Below are positions 25,337 to 34,088 of a stretch of 49,494 nt of DNA, one piece after another. The stretch lies in assembly GCA_003166025.1 (NCBI GenBank), contig PMWT01000096.1, positions 668-50,161 on the forward strand, written 5' to 3'. Position 1 is the first letter of the stretch. Every line of letters starts with the position of its first letter. The translations under genes were made by a program, and so were the position numbers. The notes under the pieces are model-generated. The model ran no database searches and was not told the DNA's origin. It saw only the letters and a list, made by a program, of their open reading frames with translations. Origin of the DNA: Acidimicrobiaceae bacterium. Its GTDB lineage: Bacteria > Actinomycetota > Acidimicrobiia > Acidimicrobiales > Palsa-688.

Positions 25337-26283
25337 GCTGCCCCCAACCTCACGAGCGAGGAGAACGGGTTGTCCCGGTTAAGGTCGCGTACCTCATCGA
25401 AGATGCGCAACTTGAGCGCCTGGTAAGCGTCGAGCCCTCGGGGCGTGTCAGACAGGAAGGCCGGTGACCCCACGATAACGACGATGCAGTTGGACATTTC
25501 GTCAGTGTTGTCCACCAGTTGGCGCAGGACCTCGTAGGCATCCAGCAGGGCGCTCTTGGTGTAGTAGTGGCCACTTCGTTCCTCCGGGCCCGGTCTACGG
25601 GCGAAGCCGAGCCGGCGGATGTCGAGCACGATAGCCAGGCCCGCGTGCTCGTTAACCGCCAACCAGTGAGCGAGCGAGAACAGGAGGTGACGGGCATTGT
25701 GACGGCCGATCCGGCGGAAGATGAGGGCCGACTTGAGAGCCGATATTTGGCGCAGGTCTCCCCGCAGCCAGTCCAAGACGGCGGTGTGCTCGGCATCGAC
25801 CACCTGACCGCTGCGGAGCTGAGACTGGCACAGTCTCAGCATGGCCGTGCGGAGCTCCTGGACCATGGCGTAATCCCTGTGGACCCTTTCTTGGAGCTGG
25901 CGGTCGACGTCGCGCTTGAGCTCCCCGGGCTCGACGCGGTATTGGGCGGCCAACCCGTCCAGTGCCACCGGCCCGTCCGGCGCCGGGTAGCCGGCGGACG
26001 CCAAAGCTGCTCGCGTGGCGACGGTGGCCAACCCGTCCCAATCCACCTGGCGGGCCACCGCGAAGAAGACTTGCTCGAGCAGATGGACGCGCGTCTCGGC
26101 CGCGTTGACCTTGGCCACGCCGAAGCCGGCCCGCTCCGCCGACGCGGAGAACCTTTCGATGAACGCAGCCGCTGACAGATCGTCGGGCGGTACCACGAAC
26201 TTGAGCGCCGCACCGCCATCTTCCACGTACCCGCCCAAGTAGTCGCTTTCGAGAAAGGCGACGTAATCGTCGACAGCGATCAT
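25333..26283 (-). CDS. Degenerate BREX-type ATPase-like protein lacking a Walker A motif
   Basis: A 316-residue protein whose start, IAVDDYVAFLESDYLGGYVEDGGAALKFVV followed by PPDDL, resembles BrxC/BrxD-type proteins up to the strand before the P-loop, where the GxxGxGKT element should stand. No Walker A is present. A Walker B-like LAIVLDIRRLGF follows later and lacks the usual acidic pair. The C-terminal CIVVIVGSPAFLSDTPRGLD fits a sensor strand. It is probably an inactive partner of the neighbouring active ATPase. It overlaps genes on both sides by 4 nt. The remote relation is my reading of the pattern, not a search result. Confidence 0.6.
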   Translation of the reverse strand: MIAVDDYVAFLESDYLGGYVEDGGAALKFVVPPDDLSAAAFIERFSASAERAGFGVAKVNAAETRVHLLEQVFFAVARQVDWDGLATVATRAALASAGYPAPDGPVALDGLAAQYRVEPGELKRDVDRQLQERVHRDYAMVQELRTAMLRLCQSQLRSGQVVDAEHTAVLDWLRGDLRQISALKSALIFRRIGRHNARHLLFSLAHWLAVNEHAGLAIVLDIRRLGFARRPGPEERSGHYYTKSALLDAYEVLRQLVDNTDEMSNCIVVIVGSPAFLSDTPRGLDAYQALKLRIFDEVRDLNRDNPFSSLVRLGAA

Positions 26284-27074
26284 AGCTTTCGCTCCGTGAA
26301 CGCTAGGCCTGCATAGATCTTGGCCTGGCCGGTGCGGGTCACAGTGGTGAGGACGGGCCCGCTCCTCGTCATGGCACTTGCCGGCAGGCTCAGCCGCCGC
26401 CCGTCTTTGGTGTCGACCTTTCCGCTCTGGTCGACCAGGTACAGGTCCCGGGCGAACTCTTGGCGGTTGTAGTCCCGGGCTGCCCCGGGGAGAAGAGTCA
26501 GGACAGAGTGGACGTCGACCAGGCGGGCAGGGGCACCGGACCTCAGGTGCTTGCTGGCGACCACCAGGTCGTACCCCGCGGCCAGGGTTTCGATGAAAGC
26601 GTCGGCCTTGAACTTCGGGGGTCGGTCCTGCAGCGCGGCCAGATGGCCGACCACCACCGACGGCCGCGTCCGGCGGTCCTTCTTCTTGTCGATGACGACC
26701 GTGGCGTCGGCCGGCGAAACCTGGACGATCGCCGGGTAGCAGAGGATGCGGTCATCGGACTGGAACGCCCGCACACCCGCCCCGGCCGCGGCGGCAAGCA
26801 GTTCCTTGGCGTAATCGCCCGACGTGAACCACTCGACCACGTCGAACTGCCATCCCTGGCGGACGTCCCGGACCGTCCCGCTCGCCTGATCGGCGAGACC
26901 CACGGCCGCGTCCATGGCCTGTTGGAGGTCACGCACCAGGCCGAGAGAGGCGGCGGCTTTGGCTTTTTTCGCCGCTTTGAGCGCCGCACCAAGGGCCTTG
27001 ATCGCCACGTCGGCGTCGCGTTCAACAAGTTGTAGCGCCTCTTCCAGCGTGGCGGGTCGAGCTTTATCTGTCAC
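26280..27074 (-). CDS. Coiled-coil protein of the BREX-like island, unknown family
   Basis: A 264-residue protein. Residues 8-60 are a charged, Ala/Lys-rich coiled coil (LQLVERDADVAIKALGAALK, AAKKAKAAASLGLVRDLQQA). The following part is mixed alpha/beta (GWQFDVVEWFTSGDYAKELL, ILCYPAIVQVSPADATVVID, KKKDRRTRPSVVVGHLAALQ). No catalytic motif or membrane segment is seen. Start and stop overlap the neighbours as ATGA. It is the least recognisable gene of the operon and therefore a possible system-specific sensor or effector. That role is inference from position only. Confidence 0.7.
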   Translation of the reverse strand: MTDKARPATLEEALQLVERDADVAIKALGAALKAAKKAKAAASLGLVRDLQQAMDAAVGLADQASGTVRDVRQGWQFDVVEWFTSGDYAKELLAAAAGAGVRAFQSDDRILCYPAIVQVSPADATVVIDKKKDRRTRPSVVVGHLAALQDRPPKFKADAFIETLAAGYDLVVASKHLRSGAPARLVDVHSVLTLLPGAARDYNRQEFARDLYLVDQSGKVDTKDGRRLSLPASAMTRSGPVLTTVTRTGQAKIYAGLAFTERKL

Positions 27075-28507
27075 GGCGTACCTCCGCTGACAATCTCGGG
27101 GAAAATGAGTGCCTTCTCGGCGGCGTCGTCCATCGCCCCCGTCCGGCCGGAGCTACACCTGACCTCGATTTCCAGGTCACCGGTCTTTCGGAACCCCAGC
27201 AGGAGCGTGTCGTCGACTTTGGCACCGGTCGCCAGCGCGACGGCACGAACAGGGCCCCTGGTCGCCTGGAGCGTGTCGTAGCTCAACGTGACCGGGCCCC
27301 ACCGGCTGGAGAACGTGCGGCGCGTCAGTGGCGCCAGGCCGAGGCCCTCCGCAAGGGCCACCGGCACAGACGCCTCCGACCCTCGCAGCACGTCGCCGTC
27401 GACCCGCACCCAAAGCCACAGGCGCTCCTGCTCTGCCTGGTCGCAGGGGGTATGCACCTTCACCCGGGCGTTGCCGACGGTTGGGCCGCGGCGACCAGCT
27501 CCTGTACTTGTCCCCGCTGGGCTTTGTTCCCATTCGACCAGGCTCACGGCTCCGTCGGAGGTGTGGGTGAAGCGCCGTTCTCGCAGCGCGCTCTCCAGTA
27601 CGGGGGGCTCGGGTGTTCGCCCGGCAGCAGCGAGGTCCGCGGCGATCTCCTCGCGGCTCCGGGCCGAGCCATGGGCATCGAGGATTCGTAGGACCACATC
27701 CGCCAGGGGACCGCTCGTCGACACCGCCACGTCATGTACCACTGTCGCACTGCTTGCCCGCAACCAGGCTGCGAGGTGGTCAGGGCGCACGCCCAGGTCC
27801 GCCAGCTCGGTCTCGACGTCGACCAAGCGGCGGACGCCGCCGTCACTGGCGAGGCACGCGGCCGTACGGGCTAATAGCCCCTTGGGCTGGGTTGCCACCC
27901 AGCCCGGACGGTTGGGCACCGGGAGGTACGGGCCGGCCAACCAGGTCACGAGCTCTCGAACGAGCGGTTTGCCCGCGGCCAGCCGGTCCAGCTCCGATGC
28001 GACTTGGCGCTGTGTGGCAGCCGTACCGAGCCTGGTGCGCAGCGTGGACACGACCCACGGTAACGGCGCCGGCGAGGTTGCGAGCCCTTCACGGACACGC
28101 GACTCGGCTCGTCGCACGAGCTTGTTGACCTGACGACGAGGGACGCCCTCCTCTGTAGCCAGCTCCTCGAAGGTCCGGCCGTCGGGGTGCAGGGACCACG
28201 ACCGGAACAGCCGCCGGTCGCGCTCGGTCCCGGCGACTTGGACGAGAGCGGCGGCCGGCTTGTCTAGGTCGAGTGCCCACCGTGCGTGCTCGCGGAGCAG
28301 TCGGTCCGCGGCGAGCCGCACTGCCTCTGGCCCGCCGCCGCTTCGCTGCTCCAACAATGCTTCCAAGATCGGCGAAGCCGCGTATCTCCGCTCGTACCGC
28401 AGGATGGCTGCTAGATCGTCCCTGCGCGGTCCCTGCGCGCCAACCAGCGGTCCTCCACCCACAGGCTCGACAATAGCGAGGCGTCCAGCATCGCTCGCGG
28501 ATGCCAC
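27071..28507 (-). CDS. Multi-HTH protein with a sigma-factor region 4-like segment
   Basis: A 478-residue protein that begins the island. After an N-terminal helical part ([20 protein letters not shown]) it has a sigma region 4-like [23 protein letters not shown], then [13 protein letters not shown] second wHTH-like stretch ([20 protein letters not shown]) lies around residue 315, similar in style to HARE-HTH domains. The C-terminal part is beta-rich ([20 protein letters not shown]). I chose GTG 28507 because a GGGGGGA stretch precedes it and the longer frame would overlap selO on the other strand. It is probably the DNA-binding component or transcriptional regulator of the island. No known named family is claimed. 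Confidence 0.65.
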   Translation of the reverse strand: MASASDAGRLAIVEPVGGGPLVGAQGPRRDDLAAILRYERRYAASPILEALLEQRSGGGPEAVRLAADRLLREHARWALDLDKPAAALVQVAGTERDRRLFRSWSLHPDGRTFEELATEEGVPRRQVNKLVRRAESRVREGLATSPAPLPWVVSTLRTRLGTAATQRQVASELDRLAAGKPLVRELVTWLAGPYLPVPNRPGWVATQPKGLLARTAACLASDGGVRRLVDVETELADLGVRPDHLAAWLRASSATVVHDVAVSTSGPLADVVLRILDAHGSARSREEIAADLAAAGRTPEPPVLESALRERRFTHTSDGAVSLVEWEQSPAGTSTGAGRRGPTVGNARVKVHTPCDQAEQERLWLWVRVDGDVLRGSEASVPVALAEGLGLAPLTRRTFSSRWGPVTLSYDTLQATRGPVRAVALATGAKVDDTLLLGFRKTGDLEIEVRCSSGRTGAMDDAAEKALIFPEIVSGGTP

Positions 28508-28532
28508 CAATCCCCCCGGTAGCCTTGTGCTG

Positions 28533-30014
28533 GTGAGCGTCGCGGTCCGGCCACTCTTCGAGTTCGACAACTCCTTTGTTCGTGACCTGAGGGGCTTGTA
28601 CGAGCCGTGGCGAGCGGCCCCGGCGCCGGCGCCCAGGTTGTTGGTGCTCAACGAGGAGTTGGCCACAGAGCTGGGAGCCGATGCCGATGCATTGAGAGCA
28701 CCTGACGGTGTCGCCGTTCTGGTCGGCAACGCCACTGCCTACGGGGCGTCGCCGGTGGCGCAGGCGTACGCAGGCCATCAGTTCGGTCGGTTCTCGCCAC
28801 GCCTCGGCGATGGTCGGGCGCTCCTGCTCGGCGAGGTGCTGGACGTGCTCGGACGCCGTCGGGACTTGCACCTGAAGGGATCGGGCCCCACCCCGTTCGC
28901 GCGAACTGGTGATGGGAAGGCAGCCGTCGGCCCAATGTTGCGCGAGTACGTGATCGGCGAGGCAATGCACTCACTCGGCATCCGCACTACCCGGGCGCTG
29001 GCCGTGGTGGCGACCGGCGAGCAGATCGCGCGGGACGCCATGCTGCCCGGTGCGGTGCTCACCCGAGTCGCCGCGAGCCATCTGCGCGTCGGGACGTTCG
29101 AGTACGCAGCAGACCACGGTGACCCGACGCTCGTGCGGCGCCTCGCAGACCACGCGATCGTCCGTCACTATCCCCACGCAGTCGAAGCGGAGAACCAGTA
29201 CCTTGCGTTCTTCGAGGGCGTCGTCGATGCCCAGGCATCGCTCGTGGCTCGCTGGATGCTCGTCGGGTTCATCCACGGTGTCATGAACACCGACAACATG
29301 ACGATCTCCGGCGAGACCATCGACTTCGGGCCCTGCGCGTTTATGGATGCCTTCGACTCCGCCACCGTGTTCAGTTCGATCGATCACAGAGGCCGGTATG
29401 CCTACGGCAACCAGCCGCAGATCGCGCACTGGAACCTGGCGCGGCTGGCCGAGACATTGCTGCCCCTGTTCGACGTCGGCACGGAGGCGGCCATTGCCGC
29501 GGCCACCGACGTGCTCGAGTCCTTCACCGCCCGCTATCACGGGTACTGGGGTGATGGGATGCGTGCCAAGTTGGGTCTCGGCGATGCCCAACGCGGCGAT
29601 GGAGAGCTGATCGACGACCTGCTGGCGCTGCTCCATGCACAGAAAGTCGACTTCACTTTGTTCTTCCGGGCGCTCTCGTCGTCAATACTCGGAGAAGCGG
29701 CACCTGCCCGTTCGCTCTTCGTCGAGCGCTCCGCCTTCGACGCGTGGGCGGTCCGTTGGCGGGAACTGCTGTCGTGCCAGACCCGTGGCCCACAGACCAT
29801 CGCAGCAGCGATGGACCACGTAAACCCCGTCTACACCCCGCGCAACCACCGGGTGGAAGAAGCCTTGGCCGCCGCGACCGACGGCGACCTGGGACCGTTC
29901 CGACGACTGCTTGGCGTGCTCGCGGAGCCGTTCAACGAACGACTCGGTCTGGAGCCCTACGTAGCACCGGCCCCGCCGAGCTTCGGCCCCTACCGCACGT
30001 TCTGTGGTACCTGA
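28533..30014 (+). CDS. selO: SelO-family protein adenylyltransferase (YdiU)
   Basis: A 493-residue pseudokinase that transfers AMP from ATP to Ser/Thr/Tyr of target proteins in oxidative-stress signalling. Motifs: [60 protein letters not shown] and [12 protein letters not shown] (Mg-binding DFG). The C terminus YRTFCGT has a cysteine at the place where some eukaryotic SelO proteins carry selenocysteine. The GTG start at 28533 is in frame with a longer reading but matches the family N terminus ([11 protein letters not shown]). It lies 25 nt from the divergent HTH gene, so the two promoters overlap or transcripts are leaderless. Length is normal. Confidence 0.93.
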   Translation: MSVAVRPLFEFDNSFVRDLRGLYEPWRAAPAPAPRLLVLNEELATELGADADALRAPDGVAVLVGNATAYGASPVAQAYAGHQFGRFSPRLGDGRALLLGEVLDVLGRRRDLHLKGSGPTPFARTGDGKAAVGPMLREYVIGEAMHSLGIRTTRALAVVATGEQIARDAMLPGAVLTRVAASHLRVGTFEYAADHGDPTLVRRLADHAIVRHYPHAVEAENQYLAFFEGVVDAQASLVARWMLVGFIHGVMNTDNMTISGETIDFGPCAFMDAFDSATVFSSIDHRGRYAYGNQPQIAHWNLARLAETLLPLFDVGTEAAIAAATDVLESFTARYHGYWGDGMRAKLGLGDAQRGDGELIDDLLALLHAQKVDFTLFFRALSSSILGEAAPARSLFVERSAFDAWAVRWRELLSCQTRGPQTIAAAMDHVNPVYTPRNHRVEEALAAATDGDLGPFRRLLGVLAEPFNERLGLEPYVAPAPPSFGPYRTFCGT

Positions 30015-30300
30015 ACCCGCTCGGGCGGAGCCTCGGGCTATTCCTGAATTTAGGATAACCAACGATCAGCCAATAGAACAGACGGTACATTGCCGTTCGT
30101 CGTGCGATAGCTGTCGTCCACCATCAGATGCCTCCAGCAAGGCGGGGCGCGCAAATCGCACTAGCGCGCCGAATGCGCGCCCTGATCACAGGGGCCCACC
30201 GCAGTCTCACTCTCCGACCCCGTCGTGCCTTCCAAGGCGTAGAGCCTCCAAAGAACCACAGGGCGCTTTACCCACCCCTGCGATGAACAGCAACGGCCCG
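30015..30300. other. Intergenic stretch, nothing recognised
   Basis: Nearly 300 bases between the selO stop and the promoter of the phosphotransferase. No frame has a family or a ribosome site. It contains GCGC-rich short repeats (GCGCGCAAATCGC, TAGCGCGCC, AATGCGCGCC) at about 30147-30180, which may be structural only. Confidence 0.35.
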
Positions 30301-30329
30301 TTGAACCCGGCGGCGCTTCGCCTTATAGT
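30301..30329 (+). promoter_or_regulatory. Sigma70-type promoter for a leaderless transcript
   Basis: TTGAAC at 30301-30306 and TATAGT at 30324-30329 are separated by exactly 17 nt. The ATG of the following gene starts at 30337, seven nucleotides after the -10, where transcription should begin. The mRNA would therefore start at or next to the ATG. Leaderless transcripts are common in actinobacteria. Confidence 0.65.
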
Positions 30330-30336
30330 ACGCAGG

Positions 30337-31475
30337 ATGCGAGCCCCGAGGGTGGGCCGACGAAGCCGCCATCGCCCAAATAGCGGGGGCAGTGCTCGGC
30401 CAGCCCAAGGCACAGTTAGAGGACTGGCGGGCCGAGCCGCTTTCAGGTCTCGGGTTCACGGCCAAGGTGCAGAGGGTCAGCGGCACCGCCCGCGACGAAG
30501 GCGGGCGCCTTCGGCCGTGGTCGGCCGTGGTCAAGGTGGCAACCGGTAGCGCCAGCGAACCGGCCGGCTCGACCGACCACTGGAAGCGAGAAGCCCTCGC
30601 CTACCGTTCTGGCCTGTTCGACGACCTGCCTGGAGGGGTAAGGGCGCCGCGGCTCTACTCTGTCGACCTAGGAGACGAAGTGGCCATCCTGTGGCTCGAA
30701 GACGTCAACGATGCTCTGAGCGCCTGGTCCATACGCGACTTCGAAAGGGTCGCCAGGTGCCTGGGGCGCTTCAACGGCGCCTATTGCGTGGGGGCTCCGC
30801 TCCCTTCGCAGGAGTTCCTCTCGTCCAACTGGCTCGCTCAGTGGGTCGAGCAAAGTGCACCGGCGGTCCCCACGTTCACCAGCCAACGGGGCCGCCCCGT
30901 CCTGGCCCGGCTCTACCCTGGGCAGGTACCCGAGGTCCTGCTCGAACTATGGCAAGAACGGCAACGCCTCTTGTCCTACATGTCCGCAGCACCCCAGGTC
31001 CTCAGCCACTTGGAGCCTTCCGGCCCAATGTGCTCTGCACCGGCCCGCGCTCAGAGCCTGTGCTCATGGATTGGGCTTTTGTCGGCCTTGCCCCCGTCGG
31101 TGAGGAAACCGCCACCCTCTTTGCCGGGAGCACGTTCTTCCGCACCGTCCCACCGGCTCTCTGGGTCAAGCAGTTTTCGATGGGTACGTGGACGGCCTCC
31201 GCGAGGTTGGCTGGCGGCAAGACGTGGACCAGGCCGGCCCTGTCTACGCCGGCGCCGCCGCCTTGCGGTTCCTCGTGGGGACACTGGGTTTCCTCATCCG
31301 CGGCCTTGACGACCGAGGCCGAGCGGGCGACGGCGCCGACGTACTGTCTTCGGAGGGCCGGGCTGCAGCGGCTGGTATGTTCGGCTGCTCCTACGAGGAG
31401 CTCCAACAGCACTGGTCGGCTACGCGCACCCTGTTGGCCGCTCTGGGGCGAGAGGCGTTGCAAGAGCTCAATTGA
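30337..31475 (+). pseudogene. Aminoglycoside phosphotransferase-like kinase, interrupted by three one-base losses
   Basis: Read across frames this is one APH-fold kinase of about 380 residues. Adding one C at the C4 run 30344-30347 joins ATG 30337 to RGWADEAAIAQIAGAVLG. Adding one base near 31013-31016 turns HLEPSGP into HLDAFRPN, which is exactly the HxDxxxxN catalytic loop, followed by VLMDWAFVGLAPVGEE with the metal-binding Asp. Adding one T at 31174-31177 joins WVKQF to DGYVDGLREVGWRQD, and the frame runs to 31475. Restoration at three places by single bases, one recreating a catalytic motif, favours sequence errors over true decay. The substrate is unknown; many such proteins are not antibiotic enzymes. 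Confidence 0.75.
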
Positions 31476-31589
31476 CCGAGTGAAGCTGAAGCACAGGGCC
31501 ACATCTTAGTGGTTTGGATCGTCGTAGTAAACGCCATTAGTGACGCTTTCACCGCCGACGGCAGTATTTATTTCCTGGAGTTCCAGCGA

Positions 31590-31790
31590 GCCATTTGGCC
31601 CATATCTTCTAGTGTTAGCTTTCACTGCTCGGCCGTCGGCTACGAGGATAGCAACGGGGGCGAGCAAACACTTGTAGAAGCCCTAAACGGCTCCTCTTGG
31701 GCGGTAATTCCAAACCCGAGCCCCGGCTGGGGCAACAATTACCTTGAGGCGGTTTCATGCGCTTCCGCAAACAAGCGTGCGTGCCCACCG
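31590..31790 (+). pseudogene. Fragment of a secreted-repeat protein
   Basis: The translation FHCSAVGYEDSNGGEQTLVE, then ALNGSSWAVIPNP and NNYLEAVSCASA, is one unit of the repeat of Cys-containing secreted proteins common in Acidimicrobiia-like actinobacteria (SC-S-x-x-C-x-AVG ... T-LVE-WNG-SW). Only about one unit survives, with unrelated sequence on both sides and no start or signal peptide. It appears to be a relic. The longer open frame around it (31509-32579) is not a single gene. Confidence 0.5.
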
Positions 31791-31986
31791 CCCGCAGTGC
31801 AGCCCCTTGCGCCCCAATCAGGCGATAGCGAGGCAAACGAAGAGCACACGGCTCGAAGTCGACATCCCCGCCCCCTTGCAGTCGGGACCCGTAAGACACC
31901 ATCGTCTATCCACCCTTCCTTGACAGTTCGGGGAGGGTCTGCCACTCTTGCAGCGGAGAGCTATCCGACTTGGGCAAAGTGGGGCC

Positions 31987-32700
31987 ATGACCTCGAGCTA
32001 CGTTCCGCAAAGGCGCTTCGTCTCGCCGCCAGGCTGTTGCTGGTCCCACTACTGAACACGGGCTCGGTCCTCACGGCGGCAGGCGCCGGCGCGGCGGTGC
32101 AGTTACCCGCTCCGGGCCGAATACCGCAGCAAGCGTCGAGCGCCTGCCCTGTGGCGCCGGTGAAGGCGCCAGACGGCTACGAGGTGTCCACGTACGTATC
32201 GGGGCTCCCCTTCGATGGCTATCAGGTAGACGAGAACTTCGGCGTAGCTGCAGGGATGTGCATAAGCCCCTTCGGGCTCGCCTTTTCGGGGACAACCGCT
32301 TACGTAGCCACCTCCGGTTCTCCTGGAGGGCTGTACCGCTTTGGCTTGACGGGTGGGACTGCCGGTGCCGCCCACGAGGTGATCGCCCAGCCGTTTCTCG
32401 GCGGGCCGGTATTCGATCACGGCAGGCTCTACATCATAGAGAATTACGCCGATCCCCAACACGCCAGCGTGGCCCAGATCAGCCCGACCACAGGCCAGGT
32501 GCTGAAGACGGTAGCCACGGGCCTCGACTGCCCTCAGTACCTGGCGGTCGACCCGCTGAACAGTGACCTCCGCACCTAGGACGGCTGCACCGGATGGCCG
32601 TCCAGCGACGCCGTACAAGAGATCGTGGACCCAGCGGGGACCAGTCCGACGGTGCGCGACTACGCTACCCGCTTCCCCACCGAACTGGGACGGTCGTCGT
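31987..32700 (+). pseudogene. Secreted beta-propeller-like protein, truncated
   Basis: A signal peptide-like segment (LRLAARLLLVPLLNTGSVLT) precedes VKAPDGYEVSTYVSGLPFDG and CISPFGLAFSGTTAYVATSG, LYRFGLTGG and LKTVATGLDCPQYLAVDP, a pattern of NHL/SMP-30-type propellers. ATG 31987 fits if one base is missing near 32008. An in-frame TAG at 32577 is followed by protein-like sequence in the same frame (DGCTGWPSSDAVQEIVDPAG) to about 32690, after which similarity stops. Propellers have more blades than this, so the gene is truncated as well as damaged. Confidence 0.5.
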
Positions 32701-32841
32701 TTCCGTGCCGGAGTAGCGAGAGCTACCCACGGAACCCTTGTCAGCCCAGTTTCGGGACACAAGGCTTCAAGTGCACGGCGTCCGCGGCTGAGAAACCTCG
32801 AAGCTGGCGACACCACCCGTGGTCTTGGTGCTTCGCCCTGT

Positions 32842-33093
32842 CTAGCAAGAGCACTGCTGAAGCCTGTGCCCGCACACTGGGCACCAAACCCCGATGTTGT
32901 CCTCGAGGTCACGGGCCATGCTCTGCACCGTGCCTTTGTAGCTGTCGTCCAACACGGATGTAGGGATGCCGTGGCGCGTTCCGACCTGGCGCAGGAGGTC
33001 CTTGGCGCGATGGCGCGTGAAGTGGTGAGACTCGAACCCGTCGACCGTAGCGCGCACCGCTCGGCCGGCGTCGACTGTGGTGATAGCAGACAA
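32842..33093 (-). CDS. Small cysteine-containing protein, unknown family
   Basis: An 83-residue protein whose TTG start at 33093 is preceded by AGGAGGAGGAA at about 7 nt, one of the strongest ribosome sites in the window. The C terminus VWCPVCGHRLQQCSC holds a CPxC pair and two more cysteines, suitable for zinc or a disulfide. The N-terminal part is charged and helical (THHFTRHR-like segment, AKDLLRQVGTRHG). No family recognised. It may be co-transcribed with the gene at 33200-33550, about 100 nt upstream on the same strand. Confidence 0.6.
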   Translation of the reverse strand: MSAITTVDAGRAVRATVDGFESHHFTRHRAKDLLRQVGTRHGIPTSVLDDSYKGTVQSMARDLEDNIGVWCPVCGHRLQQCSC

Positions 33094-33199
33094 AGTTCCT
33101 CCTCCTCGTTAGCAATTAAGGTGAATACTTCCTAAACCGCCCTCACCGGGCTAGGTACCTCGGGGGAGAAGTCACTACTGTCTGTACACCCGTTAGGCG

Positions 33200-33550
33200 T
33201 CATAGGCACGAAAGCTCCCTTACAAAGCTCTCTTGGTCCGACCTTGCCCGCGTTCGTGCCTCTCGCTGGGCTACGGCCATCACTGCCATCTGGCGTTTTG
33301 ACGTCATGACAGGCGTCCTTCGCTTGTGCTGACCGAGAGCCATTTCCCTCATCGTGTCAACCGCCTGTCTCAGGTCGATGACGCCGCCGTCACTTTCCCA
33401 CCACCCCCGAGCGCACTTCGAGCACGAGAACCGCTGAAGACGTTCGCCCCGAACACTCTCGAGTTCCACCATGACAGTCACTTCTGGGGCATGCGGGCAC
33501 CGGGCCGTCGCTACATGGTGCGGTCTGTGCTGTTCCGAGAGGTTGGCCAT
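33200..33550 (-). CDS. Small zinc-ribbon-like protein, unknown family
   Basis: A 116-residue protein with RCPHAPEV near residue 18 and FSCSKCARGWWESDGGVIDL around residue 41, resembling one half of a zinc ribbon plus an isolated upstream Cys-His. The C-terminal third is a charged helix (MAVMAVAQREARTRARSDQE). An AAGGAGGT stretch lies directly against ATG 33550, which is too close for ideal use, so the start may be a later codon. It is transcribed toward the small gene at 32842. No function is claimed. Confidence 0.5.
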   Translation of the reverse strand: MANLSEQHRPHHVATARCPHAPEVTVMVELESVRGERLQRFSCSKCARGWWESDGGVIDLRQAVDTMREMALGQHKRRTPVMTSKRQMAVMAVAQREARTRARSDQESFVRELSCL

Positions 33551-34088
33551 ACCTCCTTATCGGCACCTAGTAAGCCCTTGCGGAGCGGATCTTGTGACCT
33601 CAGCCAAGGATAAAAGTCCTTCGCGAGGCCCTCAGCCATCTTCACTTTGCTTGTGTCCCTCGCCTAATTCGCGAATTCGGCCCCGGCATACACTCGATAT
33701 GTGCGGTTACGAGCCGTTGACGGTAGCATTGACCCTGTGCTTTCCCTCGTTTTGCCGAACTAACTCGTCCAAGCTCGTCGGGTTACCGAAGCGTTGTTGG
33801 ACAGGTCGATGGTCAAGGCGCATGGCTGCCTGCTGCGTAGAGCCTTTCTAAGGCCGCTGTAAGCCCCGTAGAGGCGAGAAAGGCGTTCGGAGATAGACAA
33901 ACGAGACCCAGAGTGTTCAGAGGCTCTCCGTGGCGTGTAGCGGCCGACAGATCTCCAAAACGAGGCCAGGCGCCTCGTGTGCACGGGAACAACAAGTGCG
34001 ACAAGGCCTGATAGTTGGTGCTTTTATGTGGGACCGACGAAAACGGCAGAGGAGGAGATGGGGTTATGCCACGCACAGACCATCTGCT
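33551..34088. other. Intergenic stretch, lower GC, no gene recognised
   Basis: About 540 bases without a credible frame. A perfect 12-bp palindrome, AATTCGCGAATT, lies at 33666-33677 and could be an operator for the minus-strand gene ending at 33200. The base composition is clearly less GC-rich than the flanking helicase gene, consistent with an eroded or acquired segment. Confidence 0.4.

Noticed and set aside
22547-28507. Calling the island a type 2 BREX system
   Set aside because: Only BrxD- and BrxHI-like parts are present; PglW, PglX, PglY and PglZ are all missing from the window.
29985-30014. Selenocysteine at the end of SelO
   Set aside because: The codon at the key position is TGT for cysteine, and the stop follows two codons later.
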